A DNA stretch of 27,552 nucleotides from Propionibacteriaceae bacterium UBA6122 (GCA_002428365.1 DIVW01000022.1:17720-45271), one strand, 5' to 3'; positions 1-11,000 are shown, counted from the first letter of the stretch. The notes: generated by a model not told the origin, from the sequence alone. Program-made: numbers and translations.

Positions 1-190
1 GGCGGGCGGCCGCCTTGGCCGAGCCGAACGTGGTGCCGGTCTGGGCGGCGTAGAACTCGGCGTCGAAGAGCGGGCTCTTGGCCAGTTCGCCCACCGTGGG
101 TTCGGCCAGCAGTGCCTTGGCCATGGCCACCGTCCGCGATCTGATGGCTCGCCCGAGTCGTCCGGCGATCTGCGGAAGCGATCGACCCAT
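1..190 (-). CDS. Partial CDS, N-terminus of a probable surface-polysaccharide enzyme
   Basis: Only the first 63 codons are in the window; the frame stays open to the left edge. The ATG at 190 follows a strong ribosome binding site (AAGGAAGG), which decides the start. The visible peptide is a basic, helical N-terminus followed by a segment FDAEFYAAQTG. Such 'FDxxFYxxQ' segments are, from memory, common near the start of actinobacterial glycosyltransferases and polysaccharide-modifying enzymes. It is the third gene on the minus strand after the glycosyltransferase ending at 1785 and the membrane protein ending at 316, so a role in the same cell-surface glycan is likely. The catalytic part is outside the window, so the product is not identified. 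Confidence 0.6.
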   Translation of the reverse strand, partial: MGRSLPQIAGRLGRAIRSRTVAMAKALLAEPTVGELAKSPLFDAEFYAAQTGTTFGSAKAAAR

Positions 191-315
191 GAAACCGGTC
201 CTTCCTTGGTACCCAGCGTCGGTTCACGCTGCTCGCAGCACTATGCCACGCCCACGGGTCGGCCCGGGGACGCCCGCCTCGGGCCGGGCAGCTCGGAGCG
301 CCCGAAGCGGCCCGA

Positions 316-1650
316 TCAGCGCAGCAGCCGGGCGCAACTCAGCTGCACCGCCCACGGTGGGCCGGGCGGCACGGTCAGGCTGATCTGTTCGATGCCACCG
401 AGCGCGCAAGTGCTGCGCGCCTGGGCCACCTCTTGCGCCCAGGTGGTTGGGGAATCCCTTTTTACGAAGCGGTGGTTCGGGACGACCGACACCACGGCGG
501 ATACTGCGGCAAACAACAAAGCCCCGATTAGCACCATCGCTACCACAGTGGTGCCTAGGCGGCGGCGCTGCACCAGCCGATCAGCAGCGATGACGATTAG
601 CGCCGACAGGTAGAGCCCGGGCACGATCGCGTGCCGCAGGATCGCATACCTGACCGCATCGGGGAAGGGCGCCGACTGCAACAGTGCCCCCGAAAGGTCG
701 TTGACGACGAAGGCGGCCACCCACAACGCCACCGCGCCGCCGAGCAGAGCAAGGGTCAAGGGCCGCTGCCACTTGGTGATCAGCAGCCAAGCCGCGGCCA
801 TCAGGCTCGGTAGTAACAACACTGCGGCAACCGCAAGCCAGCCCAACCAGCCGAGGGTGCCTTCGAAGGACCAGCCGGGTATCCAGATCGCCCCGCCGAC
901 CTGGGTGACGAAGCCTTGCCCGATCAGCTTGACCACTGCGGCGTCCATTGGGGAGCCGAGGCTTTCTCGCGGGACGAAGATGGTCGCCGCGGCCTGGGCG
1001 GCCAGGCCAAGGACAGCCCCGCTGGCGATCCACCAACGATGGTCGCGTGTGGGGCGCCACAGCAGTAGGGGCAGCAGCAACGCGAGTTGGAGTTCGGTGA
1101 GAGCCGCGGCCAGGGCGACCAGGCCGAGCAGACGCCCCGACCAGGCCGTGCGTGGTCGATAGGCGAACAGCCAAGGGGCGAGCCAGAGCGCAAACCAATG
1201 CAGGTTGGCGGCGGTACCGAGCACCTCGTTGGCCAGGGCGGGGGCGCCAACGGTGAGTCCGTAAAGGGCCAGGGCGCCAGTTGGGCCGATCCCGATGCCG
1301 CGGGCTAGCCAGGCCACCCCAACTGCCACCGCGGCGGTGACCAGCACGGCAAGCGCGGTGAGGGCTGTCGGGAACTCGAGCACTGGCACCCAAGCCACGG
1401 TCGCAGCAGCCAGCAGCCGCGGGAGTAGGTGCAGGTAGCCGTCATAGGGGGTTAGCAGCGTGGCCGCCGGATTGGTCGAGGCCGCAGCTGCGCTCAGGAA
1501 GCCGGCATCGTCGGCCCAGATCAGAGACCGGGCTGATGCCGGAATCCGGAACCAGCCGATAGCCGCGGCCAGCCCGAACAATCCGAGCCCGAGCAGCCAG
1601 CTTTGCCGCGCTGGGTGGCGGGACTCCGGTGCCTTGCCCGCTTCCGTCAC
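316..1650 (-). CDS. Polytopic membrane protein, GT-C-like, surface glycan cluster
   Basis: Predicted 444-residue integral membrane protein with about ten hydrophobic segments. Near the N-terminus it has an IWADDAGF motif (residues 44-51) and then a GYLHLLPR loop, an acidic first extracytoplasmic loop as in GT-C glycosyltransferases. The same layout (LWAEEG, then GYYSVVP) occurs in the protein at 14138-15331, so the two are paralogues. Start choice: the frame is open up to a GTG at 1788 that overlaps the upstream stop codon, but residues 1-46 of that longer form are encoded by a 20-bp tandem repeat. The GTG at 1650 has a good ribosome binding site (AGGTGGG) just upstream and is preferred. Substrate and donor are unknown; a lipid-linked sugar donor is the usual case for GT-C enzymes, but no activity is shown here. 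Confidence 0.72.
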   Translation of the reverse strand: MTEAGKAPESRHPARQSWLLGLGLFGLAAAIGWFRIPASARSLIWADDAGFLSAAAASTNPAATLLTPYDGYLHLLPRLLAAATVAWVPVLEFPTALTALAVLVTAAVAVGVAWLARGIGIGPTGALALYGLTVGAPALANEVLGTAANLHWFALWLAPWLFAYRPRTAWSGRLLGLVALAAALTELQLALLLPLLLWRPTRDHRWWIASGAVLGLAAQAAATIFVPRESLGSPMDAAVVKLIGQGFVTQVGGAIWIPGWSFEGTLGWLGWLAVAAVLLLPSLMAAAWLLITKWQRPLTLALLGGAVALWVAAFVVNDLSGALLQSAPFPDAVRYAILRHAIVPGLYLSALIVIAADRLVQRRRLGTTVVAMVLIGALLFAAVSAVVSVVPNHRFVKRDSPTTWAQEVAQARSTCALGGIEQISLTVPPGPPWAVQLSCARLLR

Positions 1651-1660
1651 GACGCCCACC

Positions 1661-1765
1661 TCAGTTCCCTGAGCCCCACTGCAGTTCCCTGAGCCCCACT
1701 GCAGTTCCCTGAGCCCCACTGCAGTTCCCTGAGCCCCACTGCAGTTCCCTGAGCCCGTCGAAGGG
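1661..1765. repeat. 20-bp tandem repeat array, four and a half units
   Basis: Unit gcagttccctgagccccact. Units begin at 1661 (first base differs), 1681, 1701 and 1721, with a truncated fifth unit from 1741. The last unit runs into gtcgaaggg, so the array appears to be expanded from part of a dispersed element TTCCCTGAGCCCGTCGAAGGG-like motif, another copy of which lies at 20996-21010. Because 20 is not a multiple of 3, each unit shifts the reading frame. The array lies between the stop of the glycosyltransferase gene (1785) and the preferred start of the membrane protein (1650). Confidence 0.95.
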
Positions 1766-1784
1766 TCGATGGAGTCTGCTGCGC

Positions 1785-3947
1785 TCACTTGGACCCAGCC
1801 GACCGCAACCCGCGCAGGACCCGTCCCAGCTTGTTGACGATCCGCTTGGGCAGTCCCGGGCCGCGCAGCCGGCTGCCGACGGTTGGGCGCCGCTTGAACT
1901 GCGCCTCGTGGTGGGCCTGCTTCAGTTGTAAGGCCAGCGCCTGCGCATCGGGGGCCGGATCAAGGGCGGCCAGCCGGGCGCCAGCGTCGATGTTGATCCG
2001 GACGAAGTTGGCGCGGGCGCTGCGGTGGGCCTCGAAGATCAGCGCGCCAAGAGTGGCGGCATCGGCCCGTCCGAGCTCGACTCGCGCGGCCAACCGCGAC
2101 AGCTCCAGGCAGGTGCGGAAGTAAAGACGCGCGTCGGCCTCACGCTGCGAGGGGGTCGGGGCTGGGCTCGGCAGCACCCGATGGATCACCAAGGCGGTGC
2201 CTGAATGCTCCGCGCGTGCCGCGGCCAGCAGCAGGCGAGCGGTGAATAGCTCATCGCTGGGGGCTTCGGGGGCGAAGGCGGGTTCGAGGCTGCTCACCAA
2301 CTGGCGATCGACCAGCAGCAGCCAGGCCTGGGGACGGTAGTGCCCAGCGCGATGCAGCTGGGTGAGTAGTGCCGGGCCCGGCAGGGCGCCGCCAGCAGCG
2401 GCCGTCCGGCGGTAGTGGCCGTTCTCGCGGCGCCAGGTGGCGGCGTCCACCTCGGGGTCGGCCACGGTGTCGGCATCGAAGCTGAGCAACTGCAGGTCGT
2501 CGGTATCGGCGTGGGCCACCAGGGCGGCCAGCGCGCCGGGCTGCCAACGATCGCCAGCCTCAAGGAAGCTTAGGTAGCGCCCGGTGGCCGCGGCGATGGC
2601 GGCATTCAGCGAAGCCGCCTGCTCAGCGCCAGCGGTGATGAGCTTGATGCGAGAGTCTTCGGCGCTGCGCTGGGCGAGCACCCGGCCGGAAAGGTCGGCG
2701 GAGTGCTGATCGAGGCAGATCACTTCGACCTTGACTCCGGGCTGATTCAGCACGCTGTCGAGGCTTTCGGCCACCAGGGTCTCGGCATCGCGCACCCGCA
2801 GAATCACCGAAACGTCCACGCGGTCAGCGCCAGCGCTGGCCTTGGTCGCCGATGCTGCGGGTGCGGTCACCTCACGGGCCGGCTCGCCTTGGCGCAATAC
2901 GTCCAGTTCGCGCAGGTTGGCCCGCACTTCGGCGCGGGCCGCGTTGAGCTGATCGGTGGCCAGGTTCAGGCGGGTGAACAGGAACTCCATTGGGTTCAGG
3001 TTGAGCAGATCGGCGAGCTGGTCGCGCAGTTCGGCGCGCAGGAAGTAGTTCGGATCGCGGTCGAGAATGCCCAGTTTGGCTAGGACGCCATCGGTGAGGG
3101 CCGAATGCATGGTGAGGTAGGCCTCGGCGCTAGTGGGGCGGCGCAGGTTGGCCAGGCAGAAATCGAGGGCCAAGTTGGTGAAAGCCCGCTCGAACTTCTC
3201 GAACCGGCCCACCCGCTCTAGTTCGGCGCGAATCGCCACCAGGGCGTCCACCCAGGCCAGCGGCTCTTTGTCGCGCGATCCGCGCAGGCTGGCGGCATTG
3301 CCGGTGCGGTAGCTGAGCAGGTACTCATCGAGGTAGGTGAGCCGGTCGGCTTGGGAGAGCGCCGAGTAGGTGAAGAACGCGTCGTTGGTGCGCCGCAGGC
3401 CTTGGAACCGCAGCCCGGTCTTCCGGATGAAATCGGTGCGGAACAGCTTGTTCCAGGCGGCCGGGTTGGTGGCTAAGAAAAGAGCGTCGGCTGCTGCGTC
3501 CGGGCTGAACGGGGTCTTTTCGGGAAAGTACTCCAGGCGCAGCGGCCAGCTGACCGGGTTGGCGTCCTCGGTGCGTTCGTCGTAGACCCGGAACTTGCAG
3601 ATCGCGATGTCGGCGTCATCGGCCACGGCCTTGGCGTGCAGTTCGGCCAGCAGCGTTGGGGCGAAGAAGTCGTCGGCGTCGAGGAAACTGAGGTAATCGC
3701 CGGTGGCGCGGTCGAGCCCGATGTTGCGGGCTTCCCCGGCGCTGCCCAGACCAGGGCCAGGCAGGCAGCTGACTCGCGGATCGGCGGCGGCAAACTCAGC
3801 GATGATCTTGGCCGAATCATCGGTGGAGCCGTCGTCGATGACCAGGATCTCCAGATCGGTGAGCGTCTGCTCGACAATGCTGCGCAGGCAGGACGGCAAA
3901 TGCTTGGCCCCGTTGTGAACTGGGACGATCACCGACACTGCCGGCAC
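1785..3947 (-). CDS. Two-domain family 2 glycosyltransferase
   Basis: Predicted 720-residue cytoplasmic or membrane-associated glycosyltransferase. The first GT2 (GT-A fold) domain spans about residues 3-220: it opens with VSVIVPVHNGAKHL, has the nucleotide-binding DDGS at 39-42, and the metal-binding FLDADD around 88-93. A second GT2-like domain begins near residue 376 (VSVILRVRDAE) and has FLEAGD where the DxD motif would be, so it may be degenerate or have a different acceptor role. The C-terminal 100 residues are basic. The GTG start at 3947 has an ideal AGGAGG ribosome binding site 5 nt upstream. The gene leads a minus-strand cluster with the membrane protein and the partial gene at the edge. 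Likely role: adding sugars to a cell-wall or capsular polysaccharide. Substrate unknown. Confidence 0.88.
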   Translation of the reverse strand: MPAVSVIVPVHNGAKHLPSCLRSIVEQTLTDLEILVIDDGSTDDSAKIIAEFAAADPRVSCLPGPGLGSAGEARNIGLDRATGDYLSFLDADDFFAPTLLAELHAKAVADDADIAICKFRVYDERTEDANPVSWPLRLEYFPEKTPFSPDAAADALFLATNPAAWNKLFRTDFIRKTGLRFQGLRRTNDAFFTYSALSQADRLTYLDEYLLSYRTGNAASLRGSRDKEPLAWVDALVAIRAELERVGRFEKFERAFTNLALDFCLANLRRPTSAEAYLTMHSALTDGVLAKLGILDRDPNYFLRAELRDQLADLLNLNPMEFLFTRLNLATDQLNAARAEVRANLRELDVLRQGEPAREVTAPAASATKASAGADRVDVSVILRVRDAETLVAESLDSVLNQPGVKVEVICLDQHSADLSGRVLAQRSAEDSRIKLITAGAEQAASLNAAIAAATGRYLSFLEAGDRWQPGALAALVAHADTDDLQLLSFDADTVADPEVDAATWRRENGHYRRTAAAGGALPGPALLTQLHRAGHYRPQAWLLLVDRQLVSSLEPAFAPEAPSDELFTARLLLAAARAEHSGTALVIHRVLPSPAPTPSQREADARLYFRTCLELSRLAARVELGRADAATLGALIFEAHRSARANFVRINIDAGARLAALDPAPDAQALALQLKQAHHEAQFKRRPTVGSRLRGPGLPKRIVNKLGRVLRGLRSAGSK

Positions 3948-4143
3948 GGCGGCCTCCTGCGGGTCCTTGGTGGATCGGGCGCGGCAAGCTTACTCGGTGC
4001 TGTTCGGCAGCTCCGCTGACTGGGCTCCAGTCTGACTCCATCCTCTCCATCAGCACAGATGAGAAGCGACTCCAAACCTAGGGCGGTTCACCCTGGTGTT
4101 GCGAACGATCGGCTATGGCACCCCCATCCCCTGTCGGATGCAC

Positions 4144-5058
4144 TCAGTCTCTCGACTCGGCCATAACGCGAGCAAATAGATCGTCAAGGCGAAGCGGCAG
4201 AGCATCGTCGCCACCAGACCCGAACGCCGCAATGTCGAAACACCAATCCGAGTATTCACCCCCGGGGGCCTTCGACAGCCATGTAAGCACCGAGGCGGCG
4301 CGCGCATCGACGCCACCCACCGGACTACCCAACAGGGCCAGGGCTGCCCGCACGACTGCCGGGTAGGACTCGATCAGCCTCAAATCGGCCTGCCGGGGAA
4401 GTTTGGAGTCATTCAGCCGGTAACCGATAATTTGGGAGTCAACAAAAGTCGCCTCCCCGAAATCAGCGGCCAATCTCGGCCCGCCCTTCCGGCCATCAAT
4501 AATGACGCTATTCATTTTTCCACTAAAGGCGGAATCAACGATTTCGCAATCATCAAACAGGACCTTACGCATGCCGCCGAAGGTGCATTCTAGAATGCTG
4601 GCATCGCCGAATCGCACATTCTCCAACTTGGCTCGTCCGAAGGACACGCCAGACCAACTGGTGCTCCCACCCGGCCACTCGCCAGACCCCAGCGCTGAGC
4701 CCGTAAGATCCGCGCGGTCGAAAGAGCAATCCTTGACCGTCACCCCCCACAGGCGCCAACCGACACAAGAAGCCCCATCGAAAAGACAATCACGAATACT
4801 CACGCCAAAGAGACGAAGATCGTCCAAGCGAGCGCCCCGCAAGTCCAGAGACTCCCAGGTTGGACCCAGCAACTCATCGGGAGATCCCGCAAGCGGCAAG
4901 GGGCCGACCAACGGCAAGCCGCGAAGGTCAATGCGGCCGCCCTCCGACTCAGCCAAACCCTCAGGCCTATCCCCACCCTGCAACAACCAGGCCCCAATAG
5001 CGCGCAGACGCGTGCCATCCATACGGGCCCACCGCGAGGTCAACGCACTCTTATCCAT
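4144..5058 (-). CDS. Pentapeptide-repeat protein, candidate immunity protein of the RHS toxin
   Basis: Predicted 304-residue soluble protein without a signal peptide. Residues about 68-190 follow a loose five-residue period with L/F at the centre (LDLRGARLDDLRLFG, CLFDGASCVG, CSFDRADLTGSAL, CTFGGM), which is the hallmark of the pentapeptide-repeat right-handed beta helix. The C-terminal third is not repetitive. The ATG at 5058 lies only 8 nt after the RHS stop codon, with AGGCGG just upstream; a TTG one codon earlier is less likely. Position directly after the variable toxin end of an RHS gene is the classic place for an immunity gene, so I infer that it neutralises that toxin in the cytoplasm. 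Some stretches are clearly AT-richer than the neighbours (4501-4560 is about 38% GC), which suits a transferred cassette. Known pentapeptide proteins (Qnr, MfpA) mimic DNA, but whether this one does is unknown. Confidence 0.75.
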   Translation of the reverse strand: MDKSALTSRWARMDGTRLRAIGAWLLQGGDRPEGLAESEGGRIDLRGLPLVGPLPLAGSPDELLGPTWESLDLRGARLDDLRLFGVSIRDCLFDGASCVGWRLWGVTVKDCSFDRADLTGSALGSGEWPGGSTSWSGVSFGRAKLENVRFGDASILECTFGGMRKVLFDDCEIVDSAFSGKMNSVIIDGRKGGPRLAADFGEATFVDSQIIGYRLNDSKLPRQADLRLIESYPAVVRAALALLGSPVGGVDARAASVLTWLSKAPGGEYSDWCFDIAAFGSGGDDALPLRLDDLFARVMAESRD

Positions 5059-5066
5059 CAACCCGC

Positions 5067-8000
5067 CTATCCGTGTAGGAGCCCGATACCCGAGCCCAGA
5101 TCAGCGTAGCGATCCATATGTGCGGGCCACTGCGCTTGCGTTGTGAAATCCCACCATCTTCCTGAGGCCGAACCCAAGACGTCTGGGCCATAGTGCCCAG
5201 CCGGAGTTGTCATTAGATGGCTTAGTGAGGAATCCCCGTCGATATATGCCTTCGCTTGTCTGTCAATCAAGGTCCCTCTCGTGGCCGCCGAGACCCTGGG
5301 GTTCGCCAAGTTGGCCAGCTCCTTCTGTGAGGCGGGAATGACGCCCGCATTGAAATCCGAAACCGCTTGGTCTAGGTGACTGATCAACTTCGCCGTGTCC
5401 GCATCGATGGCGGCGGATTTTGTGGCGCCGCTTACCGTCTTGCTGACTTTAGCAGCGGTGTTGAGGCCTTTGATGCCGCCGAGGCTGGGGAGGGCCATGG
5501 TTGCGTATTCGCCGAGTCTGGCGGCGTAGGTGTCGAGGTCGGCTCCGGTATGCGCTGCTGTGGCGCTCACTGCGTCGTTGGTCCATGAATCGACGGCGTC
5601 GGCGTATTTGTTGGAGGCGCCCCAGGTGCTGGGCCCTCCCCAAATCCACACCTGCACTCGAATGTCCAATGCGACCGCGTGTCCCAGCCCGTTCGCCAGG
5701 CTCAACGCCCCGCCGACAGCGAAGTCCTTTGCGTCGCCCATTCGCGTCGGCATCGGCCCGGCAGGGACCGGTGTCGTGTGTTGCATCACGGTCAGATGCC
5801 CCCGCGCCCACCACGTCAGTTGGGGGCTCTTGTGGACCGAGGACGAACGGCCATGCCCCTTCGAGGTCCCCGACCCTCCGGCGTCCGAGCGGAAGTTCAT
5901 TGCCATCATCCCGGTTGGGTCGGATTTGGTGGTGGGGTTGTTGTCGGCGTAGGTGTAGGGGTTGTAGTTGAGTGGGTTGGCTTGGTTCAGCAGTGGGTCG
6001 GTAGTGATGAACCGGTTCAGGTTGGTGTCGTAGTCGCGGGCTCCGATGTGGACGAGTCCGGCTGTGGCGTCGTTGGTGCCGCCGACGAAGCCTTTCTCTC
6101 CGGCCCAGGCGGTGGCGGTGTTGCGGGTTACTCCGTAGGGGCCTTGCCAGCTGGTTGTGGTGGTGTCGGCTACGACATTGGTTTGTAGGTGGGTGGTGTT
6201 TTGCGCATCCGCCAACAGTGTCGTGACGGTCGCGTTCGTCGCGCCGGTCCGCATCGCGACCGTGCGACCCTGGAACGAGTAGTAGCGGGTCGCAGCCACC
6301 GCGCTGGTCGCCTTATCGAAAGTGACCTCGCTGCCAGCCACATACAAGGTGGTACGGCCTTGCTCATCGCGCAGGATGCGGTTGCCGCCGGTGTCATAGA
6401 TGTTGGTTTGCTGGGCGGTGCCACCACTGGAGATGGAGTCAAGCTTGCCTTCGTCGTTCCAGGTGAGGGTCTGGGTGGCGGCCCCGTTGGGTCGGCTGGT
6501 GGTGTTGCCGGCCGAATCGGGGGTGTAGGCCTTCGCGCCGTCGGTGCCTGAAGTTGCAGTGATGAAGTGCGGCTGGGTCGAGCTATAGGCGAAGTTGGTG
6601 GTTGCAGTGGTCGAGACGGTGCGATCCACCCGCTGGCTGGTGTTGCCGATCTTGTCGGTCGTCCAGCTCGTCCAATATGGCGCCGGGCCACCAAGGCCGG
6701 CCTGGGTGGGAGTCGCGGTGCAGTCGCCAGAACTCGGCGTCCAGGCCTCGGTGAGCTGCTGCTGGTAGTCGTACTGGTAACACTGCGTGTCGGCAGCTGA
6801 GCCGTTGGGCTGGGCCACGGATTTGGCAACGTTGCCCGCATTGTCGTAGTTGATCGTGCCCTGCTCGAGCACCCCGGACTGAGTTCGGGTGGTGTACTGA
6901 TTGAACCTGCGAGTTGCTACCTCGTAATAGAAATACTGATCCTGATAGTGGCTTGTCGATCCGTAGGAAAGGTGCGCCAGCTCACCTAGCTGGGTGTAGG
7001 CGGTCAAATACACGTATCCGTAGCTGCCGCCGGTGTTCGTGCCGAACAGGCTGTATGGCAGGTTCTGGCTGGTGTACTTGTAGGCCAACGACTCGGCGGG
7101 CACCGACCCGGTCGCAGGCAGGCCCACGGTCTTCACGGAGCCATCAGGGTTGTAGCTGGTCGTAGTGGTGTAGCTGCCAGCAAGCTGGCTCGGGATCAAA
7201 CCACTGACCGTGGGCACTGTGAGTGTTTCGCTGGTCACGCGTCCGGCAGAGTCGTAGCTGCCAATGGTGTCGGTGATCTGGCTACTGCCCACCCATCTAG
7301 TGGTGGACGTTGGCAGCCCCACCTTCACCGTGTCGTAAGCGGCGGTGGTCAGCGTGTTGCCTTGGAGGTCGGTGGTCTTGGTGACGCGGTTCAGATTGTC
7401 GTAGGTGGCCGCCGTGCCCTTACCACGAGAGTCGGACGACGTGAGCACGTTGCCCAACAGATCGTAGGTGCTGGTGCTTGTTCCTTTGTCAGGGTCAGCT
7501 ACCGTCAGTCGGTTTCCCTGCAAATCGTAGGTGTAGCTCCAATTGTTCCCCTTCGGGTCCACCACAGTGGTGAGGTTCCCAGCGGTGTTGTAGCTGTAGG
7601 TAGTGGTTGAAGTGGGCGTGCTGCCGCCAATAGTCGTACCCAAGTGTTGAGTGATGGCGGTGGTGCGGCCAAAAACGTCAGTGGTCGTCGTGGTGGGAGT
7701 GCCTCCGGCCGGTGGTGTCACGCTGACGGTGTCGCCGGTGTAGCTCGTGGAGGTACGCCACTTCTCAAACCCGTAGGAATACAGGATCGAAGCCACCGGG
7801 CGCGCCGCAGCGTCATACAAGGTAGCGGTCTCGATCGGAATCGACGCGGCACTCGATGGCTGAACAAGCGTCGCTGATGCCGTACCGGTGCCGATGTAGG
7901 TTGGCGAATCAGTGGTCAGCCCACGGGAGTCGTAGCGCTGATCGACAATCACCCGGCTGGCGGTGCCGTCCATAGATGGTGTCTGCACCTGGCGGGACCG

Positions 8001-11000
8001 CAGGAACGAGTCGTAGATCGCGTAGGAGGGAACGTAAGTCGTGCCGTCGGCCTTCAGCGACTCGGTCTTCACCGAACTCACCCCACCAACGTTGATCGTG
8101 TAGGTGTACTTGGCCGAAGCCGAGGCCGTGCTATCGCGGCCCGGCAGCCACACACTGGTGACCCGCCCCAGAGCGTCCAAACTCGATTGGGTGGTCTGTC
8201 CGCCAGCTTGCACCACCTTGGTGGGCGTACCCCATCGCTTGTCAATGATGGTGGTAGCGGTTTGGGCAGCAAGTGCTCCTGCACCGTCCGGGTCTGGAGA
8301 GGTGACCGACATCGCGGTGACTGGTGAGCCGGTGGCTGGCGTGTAGGAGGTTGTGGTGGTGTTGCCCTTCGCGTCGGTCGCCGAACTCGCCCTGCCGTGC
8401 TGGTCGTAGGTGGACCTTGACGTCGTCGTCCAAACGCGGCTTGTCGACCCGGTGAGGGCGTCCGTGCGGGTCTCCAAGCCCTTGCTGGGCGTGGCGCTGA
8501 GGTTGTCTGAGCTGTCGTAGTAATGGCGCGTATAGCTGATTGCGGTCGCTGGGTCCGCCGAGCCGGTGCACAGGCCAGGCATGATCGAAACCTCGGCAAC
8601 CTTCCCAACAATCCACGACCCAGTGTTGGCGGGCGCGTAGCTGTTACGCGTGCAGGTATCGTCACCGGCTACGCCCTGGTCACCCGTGGTCTCGGTGGAC
8701 GTCGGCAACCAGTAGGTGGAATCCCGAGTGAGGGTCGTGGTGCGGGTACGTCGCACGCCGCTGGAAACGGCTTCCCGTGTGCGAGTCTCCTTGGTGCCAA
8801 CAATCTTGGCCTGGTAGTGCCCGTCATTCGCAGTCGATGCGGACAGTTCCGGATCGTTGATTTCGCCACTGATCTCGGTTCCGCCGATAGCTGTAAGGGC
8901 TTGAGACTCGCGTACGAACCCATTCAGCCAGACATCGTCGGCCCAGGTTTGCCCCGTCGAGTCGACGACGGTAACGGTCTTGGTGCCACCGGAAGTGCCA
9001 GCCCGGTCGCCGTTCATGCCTTGGAAGAAGGTCTCCTTGGAAACGAGCTGGGGTTCGTTTGCGCGGTTCGGCTCACCGACCACGGTCGTCACGGTTCGGT
9101 AGCCGCGCCAGATGCTCCAAGTGCGGTACTTAGCCGGGGTGATCGAAGTGTCGTCGTAGCGCCACGCGGCACCGTCGCTGTACAGGTAGGTGGTTCGTTT
9201 GGCGGCGGCCACCGAGGCCACCGAAGTGCCGTTCTGATCTACTGTCTGCGCCTTGTCGTACTCAACAACATTAGACAGCAGCCACTGCTTGAACCACTGC
9301 AGGGTCGGGGTGCCCCCGCCTTCGGAGTAGTAAGCAGGGAAGCATGACTTCGTGTTCGACTGGGGTGAGGGTAGCGCGCTCGCCGAGCAGTCGTCTGGCA
9401 CGGAATAGCTTGCGTTGATCTGCCCACCCGACTCGGTAGTGATCACGCCCAGACGCGGACGGGTCAGGGCTGTCCCCGCGGCTAGGTTCGTGAACCTATT
9501 GGCCAGCATGGTCGGGGTGAGCGTCACCGCAGGCAGGCTGATCGCCGTGCCCGAAACGCCGGAATGCTGAATCGAGGCTAGCCAGAGTGTGATCGGCGAA
9601 GCATCTGCCGGGTCAGGGTAGGAAGCGGTAAACGCCCAACGATCAACGTTGGTTCCGGCGATGAAGGTGTCCACCTTCGCCAGTCGTTTGCGGCTGAAGA
9701 AGGTGGGAGAAATCTGCGTGCTGGTGCAGGTCGTTCCAGTGCAGATCGCATCGGTTGGCACGTCCGGCCAGTGATAGGCGGTTGCCGAAGTTGGCGTCGC
9801 ACTCTCACAATTGGAGAGGTTCGCATCGTTGAAGCAGCGCTCCGCCACGGTGAAGGAGACCTTGCCAGGAGCGGTGGTCGACTCCGAGTTGGCTCGGGTG
9901 CCGTAATAGATCTGGGAGAGGTAGCCGCCACGGTCGTAGGACGTGACCGTGGTCAGGTTCTTCTTGTACTTGTTGGTCTCAGTGACGTAGGCGTAGGTCA
10001 TCGAGTCGCCTGTAGGGGAGACCACGCTGTCGAGGTTCCATCGCCACGGAACGGTTTTGAACGAACTTGAGAAGGAGCCAGCGGTGTAGCCGGGTTCGCC
10101 CGAGTTATTGCCCGCCACCGGCACCTGCCACACCGAATTGGTGGTGATGGAGCCAACAGTCGCTTTGCCGAAGAAGTACTGCACGCCGTCCTGAGTGGTC
10201 ACCTTCCACTGTTCACCGGCCGACCCTGCGGTGCCGATCTTTTCGACGCGGGTCCCGTCGTCAACCTTGAGCCGCCACTGGCTCGACGCGCTACTAACCC
10301 GCACCAGTTCACCCGAGTGCCCGCTCATGCTCAGCGACGCGTTGTCCCAGGTCTGGCTGGTGGTCTTCTCAGCATCTGATCCCCAACAAAGGTCCCCCGT
10401 CTTTGTCGGGTTGTTGGTGCCGGATTTGCCCGACTCGTCGGCGCAGCTTGCGTAGGTCCGTTCGATAAACGAGGAGGCAAGATCAAAGCCTTCGCCAAGC
10501 CAGGAGGGCTGGTTGTTGGTCGAGGACACTCTCCCGTTGGCGACGTTTGAGGTGTACCCGATCTCTAGCGGAGGTTCGAGCCCGCCAGCCACCGGCGGAA
10601 CAGAAAGGGGGTATGACCAGCTGAAGGCGCCATCGGATGCGCCCGAAACCCAAGATGAGGCGGATGACAGCGAAGTAGCAGTGAAGTCGCCGGACGCGCT
10701 GGTGGTGGCCGCGGCGGCAGCCAACGCAACCACACCGGTTGCCCCGAGCGAAACCGCCTGCGTCGAAACGGTCTTGGCGGCCACGTCATTTGTGGATTCC
10801 AGCGGGGTCTGAGTGCGGCACTCGGCAGCGTCGGGCGTGGTGATCGCGCAGGCGGGGAGCGAAACCAGTTGCAGGCGGGAGCCCCAACCCGCGCCACCAG
10901 CCGACGCGAATTCGGAATAGTCCACTTCCACTGAAACCGAGGCACCCGGCTCGCCTGACACCGTCCAAGCCGCGCCGAGGCCAACTGCCTTGTCCACGGC

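Noticed and set aside
1661..1765. Possible CRISPR array
   Set aside because: The 20-bp units are directly adjacent with no spacers, and no cas genes are present.
8523..9347. Long plus-strand open frame (274 codons) opposite the RHS gene
   Set aside because: It mirrors the RHS codon pattern, has no ribosome binding site and no recognisable protein features. Many similar antisense frames occur across the window because of high GC.
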